This document shows positions 9,098 to 18,900 of a stretch of DNA of 64,000 nucleotides, one piece after another. Source of the DNA: Pseudomonadales bacterium. GTDB taxonomy: Bacteria > Pseudomonadota > Gammaproteobacteria > Pseudomonadales > Azotimanducaceae. The translations under genes and the position numbers were made by a program. Within the stretch, counting starts at the first letter, position 1. Each line of letters opens with the position of its first letter. The notes beneath the pieces were generated by a model that saw only the letters and a list, made by a program, of their open reading frames with translations, had not been told where the DNA came from and made no database searches. Location of the stretch: contig JANQKS010000102.1 in the NCBI GenBank assembly GCA_028281005.1, positions 118,243-182,242 of the forward strand, in the 5' to 3' direction.

Positions 9098-10243
9098 ATG
9101 GAATTCGATAAATTACTCAAGCTGATGGTGGAGAAAGGCGCCTCCGACCTGTTTGTCACCGCCGGTAAACCACCCATGCTCAAGGTCAACGGCAAGTTGT
9201 ATGCGGCCGGTAAGAGTTCTTTGTCGCCGGAGCAGGCCAAAGAAATGGTCTACGGGGTGATGAATCCCGAACAGCAAGAGACCTTTGACAGCGAACACGA
9301 ATGCAATTTTGCCATTAACACGCGAGGCTTAGGCAGATTCCGCGTCAGCGCGTTTTTCCAACGCAATCTGGTGGGTATGGTGTTGCGCCGCATTGAGGTC
9401 AATATCCCGCGGGTTGCGGATTTGGGGTTACCCCCGGTGATCGAAGACCTGGCCATGACCAAACGTGGCTTGATCATCTTTGTTGGCGCCACGGGTACCG
9501 GTAAATCGACCTCGCTGGCCTCCATGATTGGCCATCGGAATGAAAACTCCTCCGGCCACATCATCAGCATTGAAGACCCGATTGAATTTGTGCATCAGCA
9601 CAAAGGCTGCATCATCACCCAGCGTGAAGTTGGGGTGGACACAGAAACCTTTGAAGTTGCGCTTAAAAACACGTTACGACAGGCCCCCGACGTCATCATG
9701 ATTGGTGAGGTGCGGACGCGCGAAACCATGGAATACGCGTTGACGTTCGCGGAAACCGGGCACTTGTGCCTGTGTACTTTGCACGCCAACAACGCCAACC
9801 AGGCGTTGGATCGTATTATCCATTTTTTCCCCAGTGACCGTCACAGCCAGGTGTGGATGGACTTGTCGTTGAACTTGCGCGCCATGGTGGCGCAACAGCT
9901 GGTGACCACGGTGGACGGCCAAGGTCGGCGAGCCGCGATCGAGGTGTTGATCAATACGCCGCTGGTGGCAGACCATATCCGTAAAGGTGAAGTGCACTTA
10001 CTGAAGGAGTTGATGAGTAACTCCACCGAGCAAGGCATGCAGACCTTTGACCAAGCTCTGTACAAGCTCTACTCCGAAGGCGAGATCAACTACGACGCGG
10101 CGATCGCCAGTGCCGATTCGCCCAACGATCTACGTTTGATGATCAAGCTCGGTGCGGATGCCAAAACAAATCCCATGGAAGGTGTGGATCACCTAACGTT
10201 AGAGCACGACGACGAAGAGCCGGTTTTTGGTTTGCGGCGTTAA
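9098..10243 (+). CDS. pilU: PilT-like retraction ATPase PilU
   Basis: Accessory retraction ATPase acting with PilT. 381 residues, N-terminus MEFDKLLKLMVEKGASDLFV. Walker A is GATGTGKST, the Asp box EDPIEFVH, Walker B APDVIMIGEVR, and the His box GHLCLCTLHANN. It is longer than PilT at the C-terminus, ending in an acidic stretch and FGLRR as in other PilU. Convergent with ruvX, with 3 bp between the stops. Confidence 0.97.
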   Translation: MEFDKLLKLMVEKGASDLFVTAGKPPMLKVNGKLYAAGKSSLSPEQAKEMVYGVMNPEQQETFDSEHECNFAINTRGLGRFRVSAFFQRNLVGMVLRRIEVNIPRVADLGLPPVIEDLAMTKRGLIIFVGATGTGKSTSLASMIGHRNENSSGHIISIEDPIEFVHQHKGCIITQREVGVDTETFEVALKNTLRQAPDVIMIGEVRTRETMEYALTFAETGHLCLCTLHANNANQALDRIIHFFPSDRHSQVWMDLSLNLRAMVAQQLVTTVDGQGRRAAIEVLINTPLVADHIRKGEVHLLKELMSNSTEQGMQTFDQALYKLYSEGEINYDAAIASADSPNDLRLMIKLGADAKTNPMEGVDHLTLEHDDEEPVFGLRR

Positions 10244-10246
10244 GCA

Positions 10247-10678
10247 CTAGTCACAGGACGCAGCGTCAGTAAACCAGCTGTCGAGCACTAAACAAGCGGC
10301 GAGTTCGTGTTCCGTATTGGCCGTTCCCATCGCTTTGGCCGCTTCAAAGTCCGCCTTCGCGGCGCGGCTACTGAGACGTTCATCATGCCAGCTCACCGGC
10401 AAACCGCAGCGTTTACCCAGTTGGCGGCCAAATTGCTGTGCCCGTTCAGCCATGTCTGAAACACTGCCATCCATGTTCAGCGGCAAACCCACCACGAGCT
10501 GCTTCGGCTCGTATTCCTCTAACAATTGATCTATGGCGCGCCAGTCGGCTTTGCCCTGTTTAGCCTTTACCGTAGCAATCCCAGTGCTGGTGGCGGTTAC
10601 GGCTTGACCCAAGGCCACGCCAATGTGGCGCAATCCGTAGTCGAATGCCATGACAAAACCGTTGGGTGTTTGTGGCAT
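10247..10678 (-). CDS. ruvX: RuvX/YqgF, putative Holliday junction resolvase and pre-16S rRNA nuclease
   Basis: RNase H-fold protein of 143 residues with AFDYGLRHIGVALG (first catalytic Asp), LVVGLPLNMDGS, and WHDERLSSRAA (second acidic cluster). Members process the 5' end of 16S rRNA; a Holliday-junction role is less certain. Start and algH stop share one base (TAATG), so translation is coupled. Confidence 0.94.
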   Translation of the reverse strand: MPQTPNGFVMAFDYGLRHIGVALGQAVTATSTGIATVKAKQGKADWRAIDQLLEEYEPKQLVVGLPLNMDGSVSDMAERAQQFGRQLGKRCGLPVSWHDERLSSRAAKADFEAAKAMGTANTEHELAACLVLDSWFTDAASCD

Positions 10679-11226
10679 TAGCCGTGGCCGGCTTTGCCGG
10701 AGATGAGGCGGAAATCGATGCCCAGCGCATGGGCCGCCAGCTGCAGTTTGTCAGACCACTGCGGGTTAAACACCAGCTCAGTATCCGCACTAGTGGTGAG
10801 CCAGGCATTGGCGCCAATTTCGGCTTCTAGCTGTCCGGGGCCCCAGCCGGCATACCCCAGCGCCACCAAAAAGCGCTCTGGACCGCCGCCCCCGGCAATG
10901 TCTTCCAGCACGTCCATGGCGGTGGACAGCACCAGGGAGGTGCCAATGTGCGCGGAAGACTCGTAAGATAACTCGTCGCTATGCAAAACGATGCCGCGGT
11001 CTGCCGCGACCGGGCCACCTTCCAACACGGCTGTGTCCACCCATTTGTGATCCGTCGGCAGACCCAATTGGGCAAACAGCTCAACCAGGGTCATTTCACT
11101 GGGTCGGTTGATGATGAGACCCATCGCACCGTCGTCGTTGTGTTCGCAGATGTAAATCAGGCTGGTGGCGAAGTAGTCCCCGGTCAGCCCGGGCATGGCA
11201 AGCAGGAAATGGTGTCTTAAATTCAC
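10678..11226 (-). CDS. algH: YqgE/AlgH family protein
   Basis: A 182-residue protein of the DUF179/YqgE family: LRHHFLLAMPGL near the N-terminus, GAMGLIINRPSE, LEGGPVAADRGIVLH, and ALGYAGWGPGQLEAEI. Almost always next to ruvX. In Pseudomonas the homologue was named for an effect on alginate; the biochemical role is unknown. 18 bp after tonB in the same operon. Confidence 0.93.
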   Translation of the reverse strand: MNLRHHFLLAMPGLTGDYFATSLIYICEHNDDGAMGLIINRPSEMTLVELFAQLGLPTDHKWVDTAVLEGGPVAADRGIVLHSDELSYESSAHIGTSLVLSTAMDVLEDIAGGGGPERFLVALGYAGWGPGQLEAEIGANAWLTTSADTELVFNPQWSDKLQLAAHALGIDFRLISGKAGHG

Positions 11227-11244
11227 TCGGTTACGTTAAGCGGT

Positions 11245-12096
11245 TTAACCAGCGCCAGCCCCCGCCTTGGTGAACTGCCAGGTGCGGGTGAACTCTAGCC
11301 GGTCGTAAGATTTGCGCATTTCGACGTTAAACGGCTGGTACGGAGCGGCTTGTCGCACTGTGGCCAGCGCGGCCTGATCCAGTTGACGGTGGCCGGAAGA
11401 TTTGAGCACACGCACTTCTTCTAACGTGCCGTCGGCGAGGATGGAGACCAGCATCAGGACCTCACCTTCTAACCCGCCCGGCGGGTAGTTGGCGCGGCCG
11501 ATGCGCTCACATTTCTGCCGCCACATATTCAGATATGCTGCCTCCGCCGCGGATCTTGTGGTCACGCTGCTGATGCGTTTGGTACGCGGCATTTTGGCCA
11601 GCGCCTGGCGGTCTTGTGCAATACGCGCCTCCAAGCTGGCGATTTCTTGGATCAGCTTCTCGCGATCCAGCTGGTTGGTGGCGGGTACGTTGAGCAGCTC
11701 GGTGAGTTCTTTCAGATCGTCGTTGGCGGCTTCAGTGACGTTAGCCGTGGTGGTTAACACGTCGCGTGATTGCTCGGTCACCTCCGGGATTGGGGTAGGC
11801 TGACTCATGACGGTATTAAATTCGTTGCTGTGAAAGTCTGCCTGTTCGGTGGTGGTCATTTCTTGAATGTCGGCTTCGGTGCCGGAACCGAGCTGATTGG
11901 TGGCGGCAATAAAATCAGCCTCTTCAGGCGCCACACGATCATTGGACACGGACAAGGTCACATCGATGGATACAGTTTCCGCGGTGTTGATTTCGGAGCT
12001 GAAGCCGATCCCTAAAATGAGCGCGGCGTGCAGGGTGAGCGCGAGAAACAGACAAAAATTGAAGCGGTCTCTTGAGGTGATGCTGGCGCTAGTCAT
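11245..12096 (-). CDS. Energy transducer TonB family protein
   Basis: A 283-residue protein with an N-terminal membrane anchor (about residues 15-34). A long periplasmic middle follows, including a predicted coiled coil (REKLIQEIASLEARIAQDRQ). The C-terminal TonB domain (about 195-283) has YPPGGLEGEVLMLVSI, DGTLEEVRVLKSSGHRQLDQAAL and PYQPF. The middle is not the classic Pro-rich spacer. The gene sits between gshB and algH, where Pseudomonas also has a TonB-like gene. No exbB or exbD is adjacent. Confidence 0.9.
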   Translation of the reverse strand: MTSASITSRDRFNFCLFLALTLHAALILGIGFSSEINTAETVSIDVTLSVSNDRVAPEEADFIAATNQLGSGTEADIQEMTTTEQADFHSNEFNTVMSQPTPIPEVTEQSRDVLTTTANVTEAANDDLKELTELLNVPATNQLDREKLIQEIASLEARIAQDRQALAKMPRTKRISSVTTRSAAEAAYLNMWRQKCERIGRANYPPGGLEGEVLMLVSILADGTLEEVRVLKSSGHRQLDQAALATVRQAAPYQPFNVEMRKSYDRLEFTRTWQFTKAGAGAG

Positions 12097-12128
12097 GCGT
12101 TGTCCTGCCCATTAAATGCCGCGCACAG

Positions 12129-13109
12129 TTAGCGGGTGTTTAGTTTAGCCAAAACTGTCTCGATAAGGTTACCCGCAATATCCAGGGAAAACTGTGCGTC
12201 GAGTTCGCGTATACACGTAGGGCAGGTGACGTTGATTTCGGTGAGGTAGTCGCCGATGACATCAATGCCGACAAACATTAGACCGCGTTTTTTAAGTTCC
12301 GGACCTACCTGCTCTGCAATCCAACGATCGCGGTCGGTGAGTTCACGCCCTTCGCCGCGCCCACCGGCAGCCAGATTCCCGCGAGTTTCACCCGCGGAGG
12401 GGATGCGCGCCAGGGCGTAAGGCACTGGCTCGCCGTCCACCAGCAGGATGCGTTTGTCGCCATCCACAATTTCCGGCAGGTAAACCTGACCCATGATCTG
12501 GTGTTGCCCGTGTTCGGTCAGAGTTTCGATCACCACTGATAAATTGGGGTCGTTTTCCATCACCCGGAAGATGGACGCGCCCCCCATGCCGTCGAGTTTC
12601 TTGAAAACAACGTTTTTATACTGCGCGTGGAATTCTTTCAGCACGTCGTCACGACGGCTCACGACCAGTGGCGGCCCACATTGGGGAAATGCCGTGGCGA
12701 AAAACTTCTCATTGCAGTCGCGCAGGCTCTGCGGCTTGTTCACCACCAGCACACCTTGTTCTTCTACCCGCTCTAGCAAGTAAGTTGAGTAGATGTACTC
12801 CATATCAAACGGTGGGTCTTTGCGCATCATAATGGCGTCCATCTGCGCCAGGGGCGCGCGTGCTTCTTCGCCCAGTTGATACCAGTCTTCACCGGCGCTG
12901 GTGGCGTCAAGGGTGTCGCAGAAATCCTCCCGCAAGCGTAATGTGCGAAGCATGCCGCACACCTCGTTGTCCCACAGGTGGATGTCTTCTTGGTGTAAAT
13001 AGAAGACCGTCACATCGCGACGTTGGCAGGCGCGGATAATGGCCAGGGTAGAATCCTTTTTCAGCGCCAAACTGGGGAGTGGATCCATCACGATGGCAAT
13101 GTTGGTCAT
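12129..13109 (-). CDS. gshB: Glutathione synthetase GshB
   Basis: ATP-grasp ligase joining gamma-glutamylcysteine and glycine. 326 residues, starting MTNIAIVMDPLPSL. ATP-binding segments include VFKKLDGMGGASIF and GDKRILLVDGEPVPYALARIP; the metal/substrate region is ADGGRGEGRELTDRD-like and ends in TEINVTCPTCIREL. Length fits. First gene of gshB-tonB-algH-ruvX; divergent from pilG with a 247-bp gap that must hold both promoters, though no clear hexamer pair stands out there. Confidence 0.96.
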   Translation of the reverse strand: MTNIAIVMDPLPSLALKKDSTLAIIRACQRRDVTVFYLHQEDIHLWDNEVCGMLRTLRLREDFCDTLDATSAGEDWYQLGEEARAPLAQMDAIMMRKDPPFDMEYIYSTYLLERVEEQGVLVVNKPQSLRDCNEKFFATAFPQCGPPLVVSRRDDVLKEFHAQYKNVVFKKLDGMGGASIFRVMENDPNLSVVIETLTEHGQHQIMGQVYLPEIVDGDKRILLVDGEPVPYALARIPSAGETRGNLAAGGRGEGRELTDRDRWIAEQVGPELKKRGLMFVGIDVIGDYLTEINVTCPTCIRELDAQFSLDIAGNLIETVLAKLNTR

Positions 13110-13356
13110 AGCGGGTGGTTCTTCAGCGTTTCAAGCAAAGTGGCGCGTAAATTACTCGGTGGGCCCTCGGTTAGGCAACTAAAATGAGAACAAAATCCCT
13201 TTCTGACGCATGCCTTATAGCGGCTGAGAGTACGCCGTGTTACAAAACGCTATGAAGGATCCCGGTGGAGCGCGTGCCGCTCATCGGATGTGATGTGCAA
13301 GCCACTTGCGTGATCGAGCGCACACTTTATGCCTTTGATGATAAAGGATCACATTA

Positions 13357-13737
13357 ATGGAAGAGGAACTTCGAGGCGTGAAAGTCCTAGTCATAGACGA
13401 CTCAAAGACCATCCGGCGCAGTGCGGAAAATCTGTTAACCAAGGAAGGGTATGACGTCATTACCGCCACAGATGGATTTGATGCGCTAGCAAAAATTGCG
13501 GACGCCCGTCCGGAAATCATCTTTGTCGACATCATGATGCCTCGCTTAGACGGCTATCAAACCTGTGCGCTTATCAAAAACAACAGCGAATTTAAAACCA
13601 CGCCGGTGGTGATGTTGTCGTCGAAAGACGGTTTGTTTGATAAGGCCAAGGGCCGCATTGTCGGTTCTGATCAGTACATCACAAAGCCATTCAGCAGAGA
13701 TGAACTGCTGGGCACCATCAAAACTTTGGTGCACTAG
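13357..13737 (+). CDS. pilG: Twitching motility response regulator PilG
   Basis: Single-domain CheY-like receiver of 126 residues that promotes pilus extension and cAMP signalling in the Pil-Chp system. Acidic pair in VLVIDDSKTIRRSAENLL, phospho-acceptor Asp in IIFVDIMMPRLDGYQ, switch residues in VMLSSKDGLFDKAKG and the Lys in ITKPF. First gene of the pil-chp operon. Confidence 0.95.
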   Translation: MEEELRGVKVLVIDDSKTIRRSAENLLTKEGYDVITATDGFDALAKIADARPEIIFVDIMMPRLDGYQTCALIKNNSEFKTTPVVMLSSKDGLFDKAKGRIVGSDQYITKPFSRDELLGTIKTLVH

Positions 13738-13764
13738 AGACTGCCAAGAGGGTCGATTGAGAAA

Positions 13765-14130
13765 ATGGCGAGAATACTTGTAGTTGACGATTCACCCACT
13801 GAAACCCATCAGATGGTGAATACGCTGGCGCGCCAAGGGCACCAGGTGCTGACCGCAGCTACCGGCTCGGACGGCGTATCAATTGCGGTGGAAGAACAGC
13901 CCGACATCATTTTGATGGATGTGGTGATGCCAGGTATCAATGGTTTCCAGGCCACCCGCCAAATTACGCGCAGCAATACCACCAGCCACATCCCCGTCAT
14001 CATCGTGTCGAGCAAAGACCAGGACGCCGACAAAGTCTGGGGTGAGCGGCAAGGCGCCTGTGGCTATCTCACCAAGCCCGTAGACGACCGCACCTTAATC
14101 AGTGCGGTCAATGGCTTGCTGTCGAGTTGA
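13765..14130 (+). CDS. pilH: Twitching motility response regulator PilH
   Basis: CheY-like receiver of 121 residues. ILVVDDSPTETHQMVNTL, phospho-Asp in IILMDVVMPGINGFQ, then PVIIVSSKDQDADK and YLTKPV. In Pseudomonas PilH opposes PilG, acting on retraction and as a phosphate sink. It starts 27 bp after pilG and is followed closely by pilI. Confidence 0.95.
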   Translation: MARILVVDDSPTETHQMVNTLARQGHQVLTAATGSDGVSIAVEEQPDIILMDVVMPGINGFQATRQITRSNTTSHIPVIIVSSKDQDADKVWGERQGACGYLTKPVDDRTLISAVNGLLSS

Positions 14131-14147
14131 GCCGCCAGGAGAGCAGC

Positions 14148-14714
14148 ATGGCCCACAGTGAAGCACTCAACATATTGCAGGACATAAAGTCTGCAACATT
14201 TAAAAACGCCGCCCCGTTGCCGCACAAAGAACAAGTGCAAGCGCAATGGCAGGGTTTGGGATTTCTGGTCGGCGGCACCCGTTTGGTGTCCAGACTAGGG
14301 GATGTCAGCGAACTCATGCCGGTACCGAGGCTCACCTCATTGCCGGCAGTGAAACCGTGGATCATGGGGATCGCCAACGTACGCGGCCGCTTGGTGCCGG
14401 TGGTGGATCTACATGAATACCTCGGTATGCCCACCACGCTGCCGGTGCACCAATGGCGTGTGCTGGTGGTCGAAGAGGGTGACATTTTAGCCGGCCTTTT
14501 GGTCGAGCAATCCCTTGGTATACAACACTTTTTAGAAGACAGTTACGAAGCAAGCGACGGCGGTGATTTAGGTACCCTAATGCCATACGTTAGCGGCGTG
14601 TTTCGGCATGGTGGGCGGGTGTACCACGAAGTCGAGTTAAAGGCGATATTGCGGGACGAAAAGTTCTTCGATGTTGCGGAAGGAAATCCAGCGATAGCAG
14701 TAAATAGCAGGTAA
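14148..14714 (+). CDS. pilI: PilI, CheW-like adaptor
   Basis: Couples receptor PilJ to the kinase ChpA. 188 residues with one CheW domain ([21 protein letters not shown], then [21 protein letters not shown] and [20 protein letters not shown]). The start is ATG 14148, preceded by AGGAGAG 5 nt upstream. The frame runs back to a TTG overlapping the pilH stop, but that start has no ribosome site. Confidence 0.93.
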   Translation: MAHSEALNILQDIKSATFKNAAPLPHKEQVQAQWQGLGFLVGGTRLVSRLGDVSELMPVPRLTSLPAVKPWIMGIANVRGRLVPVVDLHEYLGMPTTLPVHQWRVLVVEEGDILAGLLVEQSLGIQHFLEDSYEASDGGDLGTLMPYVSGVFRHGGRVYHEVELKAILRDEKFFDVAEGNPAIAVNSR

Positions 14715-14719
14715 AAGAT

Positions 14720-15943
14720 ATGAGCTCAGGGAAGTTGTCTCCAGTCTTAATTTTTCTCATGGTTGTCATGGCCGCCATTCTTGGCGCGATGGGTTATTTC
14801 ATTTGGCAGGGAGATGTCTCCGTGCTCGGTAGCCCACCGTTGATGTTGGCCGTGTTCGGGGTCATCGTGATGGCGGTCATTGGCGTTGTCATGGTTGGCA
14901 GCACCCGGCAACAGTTGCATGAGCAGGCCGCCCAGAACGAACGCAACCAGGCCGCCATTCTGCAATTGCTGGATGAGTTGGCGGATTTGGCCGAAGGTGA
15001 CCTCACCGTCCACGCATCCGTGACGGAAAACTTCACCGGCGCCATCGCTGACTCCATTAACTTTGCCATCGATCAGATGCGCGGCTTGGTATCTAACATC
15101 AACTCCTTGTCGGTGCAGGTTTCCAAAGCCGCCAGCGACACCCAGGGCACGGCCAGCAACTTGGCTGAAGCGGCGGAGAGCCAGGCCAAGGAGATTGGCG
15201 CTGCGTCCACTGCGATCAACGAAATGGCGGTCTCCATCGACCAGGTATCTTCCAACGCTGCAGAATCTGCGTCGGTGGCGGAACGCGCGGTGGAAATTGC
15301 GAACAAAGGTTCCCACGTGGTGCAGGACACCATCGGGGGTATGGACAGCATTCGCAGCCAGATTCAGGAAACCTCCAAACGTATCAAGCGCCTTGGTGAG
15401 TCCAGCCAAGAAATTGGTGACATCGTGTCGCTGATTAACGACATTGCTGATCAAACCAACATTCTGTCTTTGAACGCCGCCATCCAAGCCTCCATGGCGG
15501 GGGATGCGGGTCGCGGTTTTGCCGTGGTTGCCGACGAAGTTCAGCGCCTTGCGGAACGTTCATCTGCCGCTACAAAACAGATTGCCGCACTGGTGAAGAC
15601 CATTCAAACTGACACCAACGAAGCGGTGATCTCCATGGAACAAACCACCGCTGAAGTTGTAGACGGCGCACGCCGCGCGCAGGATGCGGGTGTGGCGCTA
15701 GAAGAAATCGAAAGTGTTTCCACCTCACTAGCGGAGCTGATCCAGAACATTTCTAACGCGGCGCGCCAGCAGGCGGCTACCGCGGGTCATGTCAGCAATA
15801 CCATGAACGTGATACAGGAAATCACCTCGCAGACTGCGGAGTCCACGGATACGACCGCCAACTCTATTGGCGACCTGGCAGGAATGGCCCATCAAATGCG
15901 TGCATCAGTTGAGGGTTTCAAACTACCGGCGAGTTCTAAGTAG
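14720..15943 (+). CDS. pilJ: PilJ-type methyl-accepting chemoreceptor lacking a periplasmic domain
   Basis: Chemoreceptor of the Pil-Chp array, only 407 residues against about 680 in Pseudomonas. Two transmembrane helices (about 8-29 and 40-60) are joined by roughly ten residues, so the PilJ sensor modules are absent. A HAMP-like segment ([19 protein letters not shown]) and a full signalling coiled coil follow, with the tip [21 protein letters not shown] and [18 protein letters not shown] near residues 238-275. No CheR-docking pentapeptide is seen at the C-terminus. The position between pilI and chpA makes PilJ the obvious name. What it senses is open: membrane state, a protein partner or a cytoplasmic cue. 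Confidence 0.9.
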   Translation: MSSGKLSPVLIFLMVVMAAILGAMGYFIWQGDVSVLGSPPLMLAVFGVIVMAVIGVVMVGSTRQQLHEQAAQNERNQAAILQLLDELADLAEGDLTVHASVTENFTGAIADSINFAIDQMRGLVSNINSLSVQVSKAASDTQGTASNLAEAAESQAKEIGAASTAINEMAVSIDQVSSNAAESASVAERAVEIANKGSHVVQDTIGGMDSIRSQIQETSKRIKRLGESSQEIGDIVSLINDIADQTNILSLNAAIQASMAGDAGRGFAVVADEVQRLAERSSAATKQIAALVKTIQTDTNEAVISMEQTTAEVVDGARRAQDAGVALEEIESVSTSLAELIQNISNAARQQAATAGHVSNTMNVIQEITSQTAESTDTTANSIGDLAGMAHQMRASVEGFKLPASSK

Positions 15944-15965
15944 GCGATCCAGCAAGGATTAGGAT

Positions 15966-18900
15966 ATGACAACGGCGCGAGAACACTTCGCCCTTGATTG
16001 GATTAAAGCCGATCTTCTCGAGACGCTGAACGACGCCAGGATAGCGCTGGACGAATACGCCGAGCAGGGTCGTGAAGAGACCCGTCTGCGTCCCTGCCTG
16101 ACGGCTTTACACCAAGTGCACGGCACCTTGGTCATGCTTGAGCTCAAAGGTGTCACTCAGCTGGCAGACCATCTAGAGCAGCTGGCCCAGGCGATGTTGG
16201 CCCACACCGTGGATGATGAAGGTGCCGCGGGACAGGCGTTGATGCAGGGTATTCTGGAACTGCCGGGGTACTTGGACGAATTACAACGCGGTGCGGAAGA
16301 CAGTTTCAGCACCGCCATGCCCTTGGTTAACGAGATTCGTGGTCTACTCAAGCAAGAAGCCTTGGTTGACCCGGCTGGCGGTAGCCTGCAGGAAGGCGCC
16401 AGCGACGAAGCCATCGCGCGCTTTCACGCCATCAATGGCCCGGAAAAAGTGGCGCGTATTCGCTCTGCATATCAGAGTGTGTTGTTGGCCATCCTCAAAG
16501 GTGAAGACCGCACTAATGCGCTAGTGACCCTCGGCAAAATTGCGTTGGGTTTGGAAAAAGTCTGTGAAGGCACTCCCCTGCAGCGCCAGTGGCAAGCCTT
16601 CGGGGAATTTGTCAGCAGTCTAAATTCCAGCACGGGCGCCCTGGAAGCTGATGCGGTCAAGCTGCTGCGTCGTGTCGACCTGGAAATCAAAAACCTGGCG
16701 AAGGACGGTGACAGCGCTCTGCAACGTCCGGTCAACATGGAGCTGGTGCAGCACCTCTTAGAAGGTGCGGTTGAGCGCGATAATGTCAGCGCCACAGTGA
16801 CCGAATTACGCGAAGCTGTGTCCAGGGACGTGCAGAATAACACCTTGGCCATATCCGGGCGCCAGGCACTAGGCAGTGCCGCCGAAGCACTACAGGAAGA
16901 CCTGGCAGTCATAAAGGACAAGCTCGACTTGTTGGTACGCAATGATCGAGTTGACCTCGAAGAGTTGCGTGCGCTTGTTACGCCACTCAACCAGGTCGGT
17001 AGTACGCTGTCGTTGCTGGGTTTTGAAAGCTCTCGTGAAATTGTCTCTGATCAGGTGGGCGCCATCGAAAACCTGGTGGTGATGGGCGATTCCGACCCGC
17101 AAAGCGTGCAGAGTGTGGCCGGCGCTCTGGTGCAGATAGATGAGAACTTAAGCAGCGTCATTCTTGGCTCTTCGGCCACCGAAGTGGAACAGATCACCAG
17201 CGACGCCGAACGTCAGGTGTTGTTGGAGACGCGCAAAGACCTCGACCACGTCAAACAGTGTATTGTCGACTTTGTTACCGCGCATTGGAGTACGGGCCAC
17301 CTGGAGTCTATTCCGGAGACGTTGGCCAAGGTCAACGGGGCATTGGAAATCATTCCGCTGACTGGCGCCATTACCCAACTGCAGCGCGTGAGCGCCTATG
17401 TGACCGGTCAACTGATGCAAGGCCGCCGCCCAGAGTGGGAAGAGCTAGACCGCTTTGCTGATGTGGTGAGCGCGGTGGATTACTACTTAGAGCGCCTTGG
17501 CGACGAATCCAGTTCAGGGGCGGAAGACATTCTCGCGGTGGCGGAGCGCGGCCTCAACGAACTTGAACAAGCGGTGGCGGAACCCTCCGCAGGGGCTGAT
17601 GAGCCATCCGTCGCGGCAGTCGAGGATGTCGATCAAGAAGCCACTATCGATGCGGTACTTGAAAAGGTGGCGGCGGTGGACGCCGCGCAACAGGAAGTAC
17701 AAGCACCAGCTACGGCCCAACCCGGCCTGGGCGAAACCGAAGAGTTGGACACCGAGAATCTGCCCAACATCGAAGAGCCGCAGCTGGAATTGGAACAAGA
17801 CTCTGGCTTTGATCTCTCCAGCGAAGCCTTTGACGACCTGGTGGAAAACCGGGCGACGCCAGACAGTGGTGAGTCAGCAGCAATTGAGCAAGCTACGGAA
17901 CTTGCCGCGGAACCTGTTGGGCTGGATATCGAGACGAGCGAGACACAGCATGAAGCCCCAGATGCAATAGATGCGACAGAAGCAACAGAAGCGACAGACG
18001 CCACAAATGAGATAGTAGAAGCGGAAACACCTGCAGAGATAGACGCAGAACTAGAGGCGCTAGAAGGCCTAAACGTAGATCTAGCAGAAGACGCTGTAGA
18101 CGAAGCCGGCGCACCTCAGCACCCCCAAGTGGCGGCGTTGGTTGCAAAGCTTGCGCCTGATGAAGACGTTGAGCCGCCGGACGAAGAGATTGTTGAGATC
18201 TTCGTCGAAGAGGTTGACGAAGTGTTGGCGAACATTGAGGAATACATGCCCCAGTGGTCCGCTGACTACAGCAACCAGGATGCCTTAACCGAAGTACGAC
18301 GTGCTTTCCATACTCTCAAAGGTAGCGGTCGGATCGTTCAGGCGGTGGCCATCGGCGAGCTGGCCTGGGGTATAGAAAACATGCTCAACCGGGTCATTGA
18401 TGGCACGGTGGAGCCCAACGAACAGTTTGTTTCCACCATCGATGCAGCACGCGGATTGGTGCCGTCTTTGCGTACCGCGTTTGCCGCGGGTGAAGTCGGT
18501 GACTTGGAGCAGGTTGCGATGATCATCGAACAGGCGGACGTGCTGTCCTCGGGCGGAGAAATTGATCTCGCGTTGCCTGCAGCCTCCACCGACGCCGAAG
18601 CGGATGCGAGCGAAGCGCAAGAAATAGCACCGTCACATGCAACCGAAGAGGCCCATGTCGCTGATGAGGTATCGCTTGCGGCAGAGGATGCAGCCCTAGA
18701 AGACCTGTCCGATCTTACGGAGCTGGATGATGCCAGCGCGGAGCAGGCGATTAATGAAGCTTTTGCCAACGAACAGTTTGCCAACGAAGACTTTGCAGTT
18801 GACGACATTGAGCAAGAAAGCTTCGATGTTGCGGCTGATGACGACACAGATGATCAGGCGCGCTTTGATGATGCAGCGTTTGATGAGCTCTTGGATGTTG

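Noticed and set aside
14747..15487. 246-codon minus-strand frame opposite pilJ
   Set aside because: Antisense of a conserved receptor coding region with no recognisable domain.
17955..18015. Short hexamer-like repeats as a possible CRISPR or tandem array
   Set aside because: In frame within chpA and encoding an EATEATDAT linker; an acidic low-complexity linker explains it.
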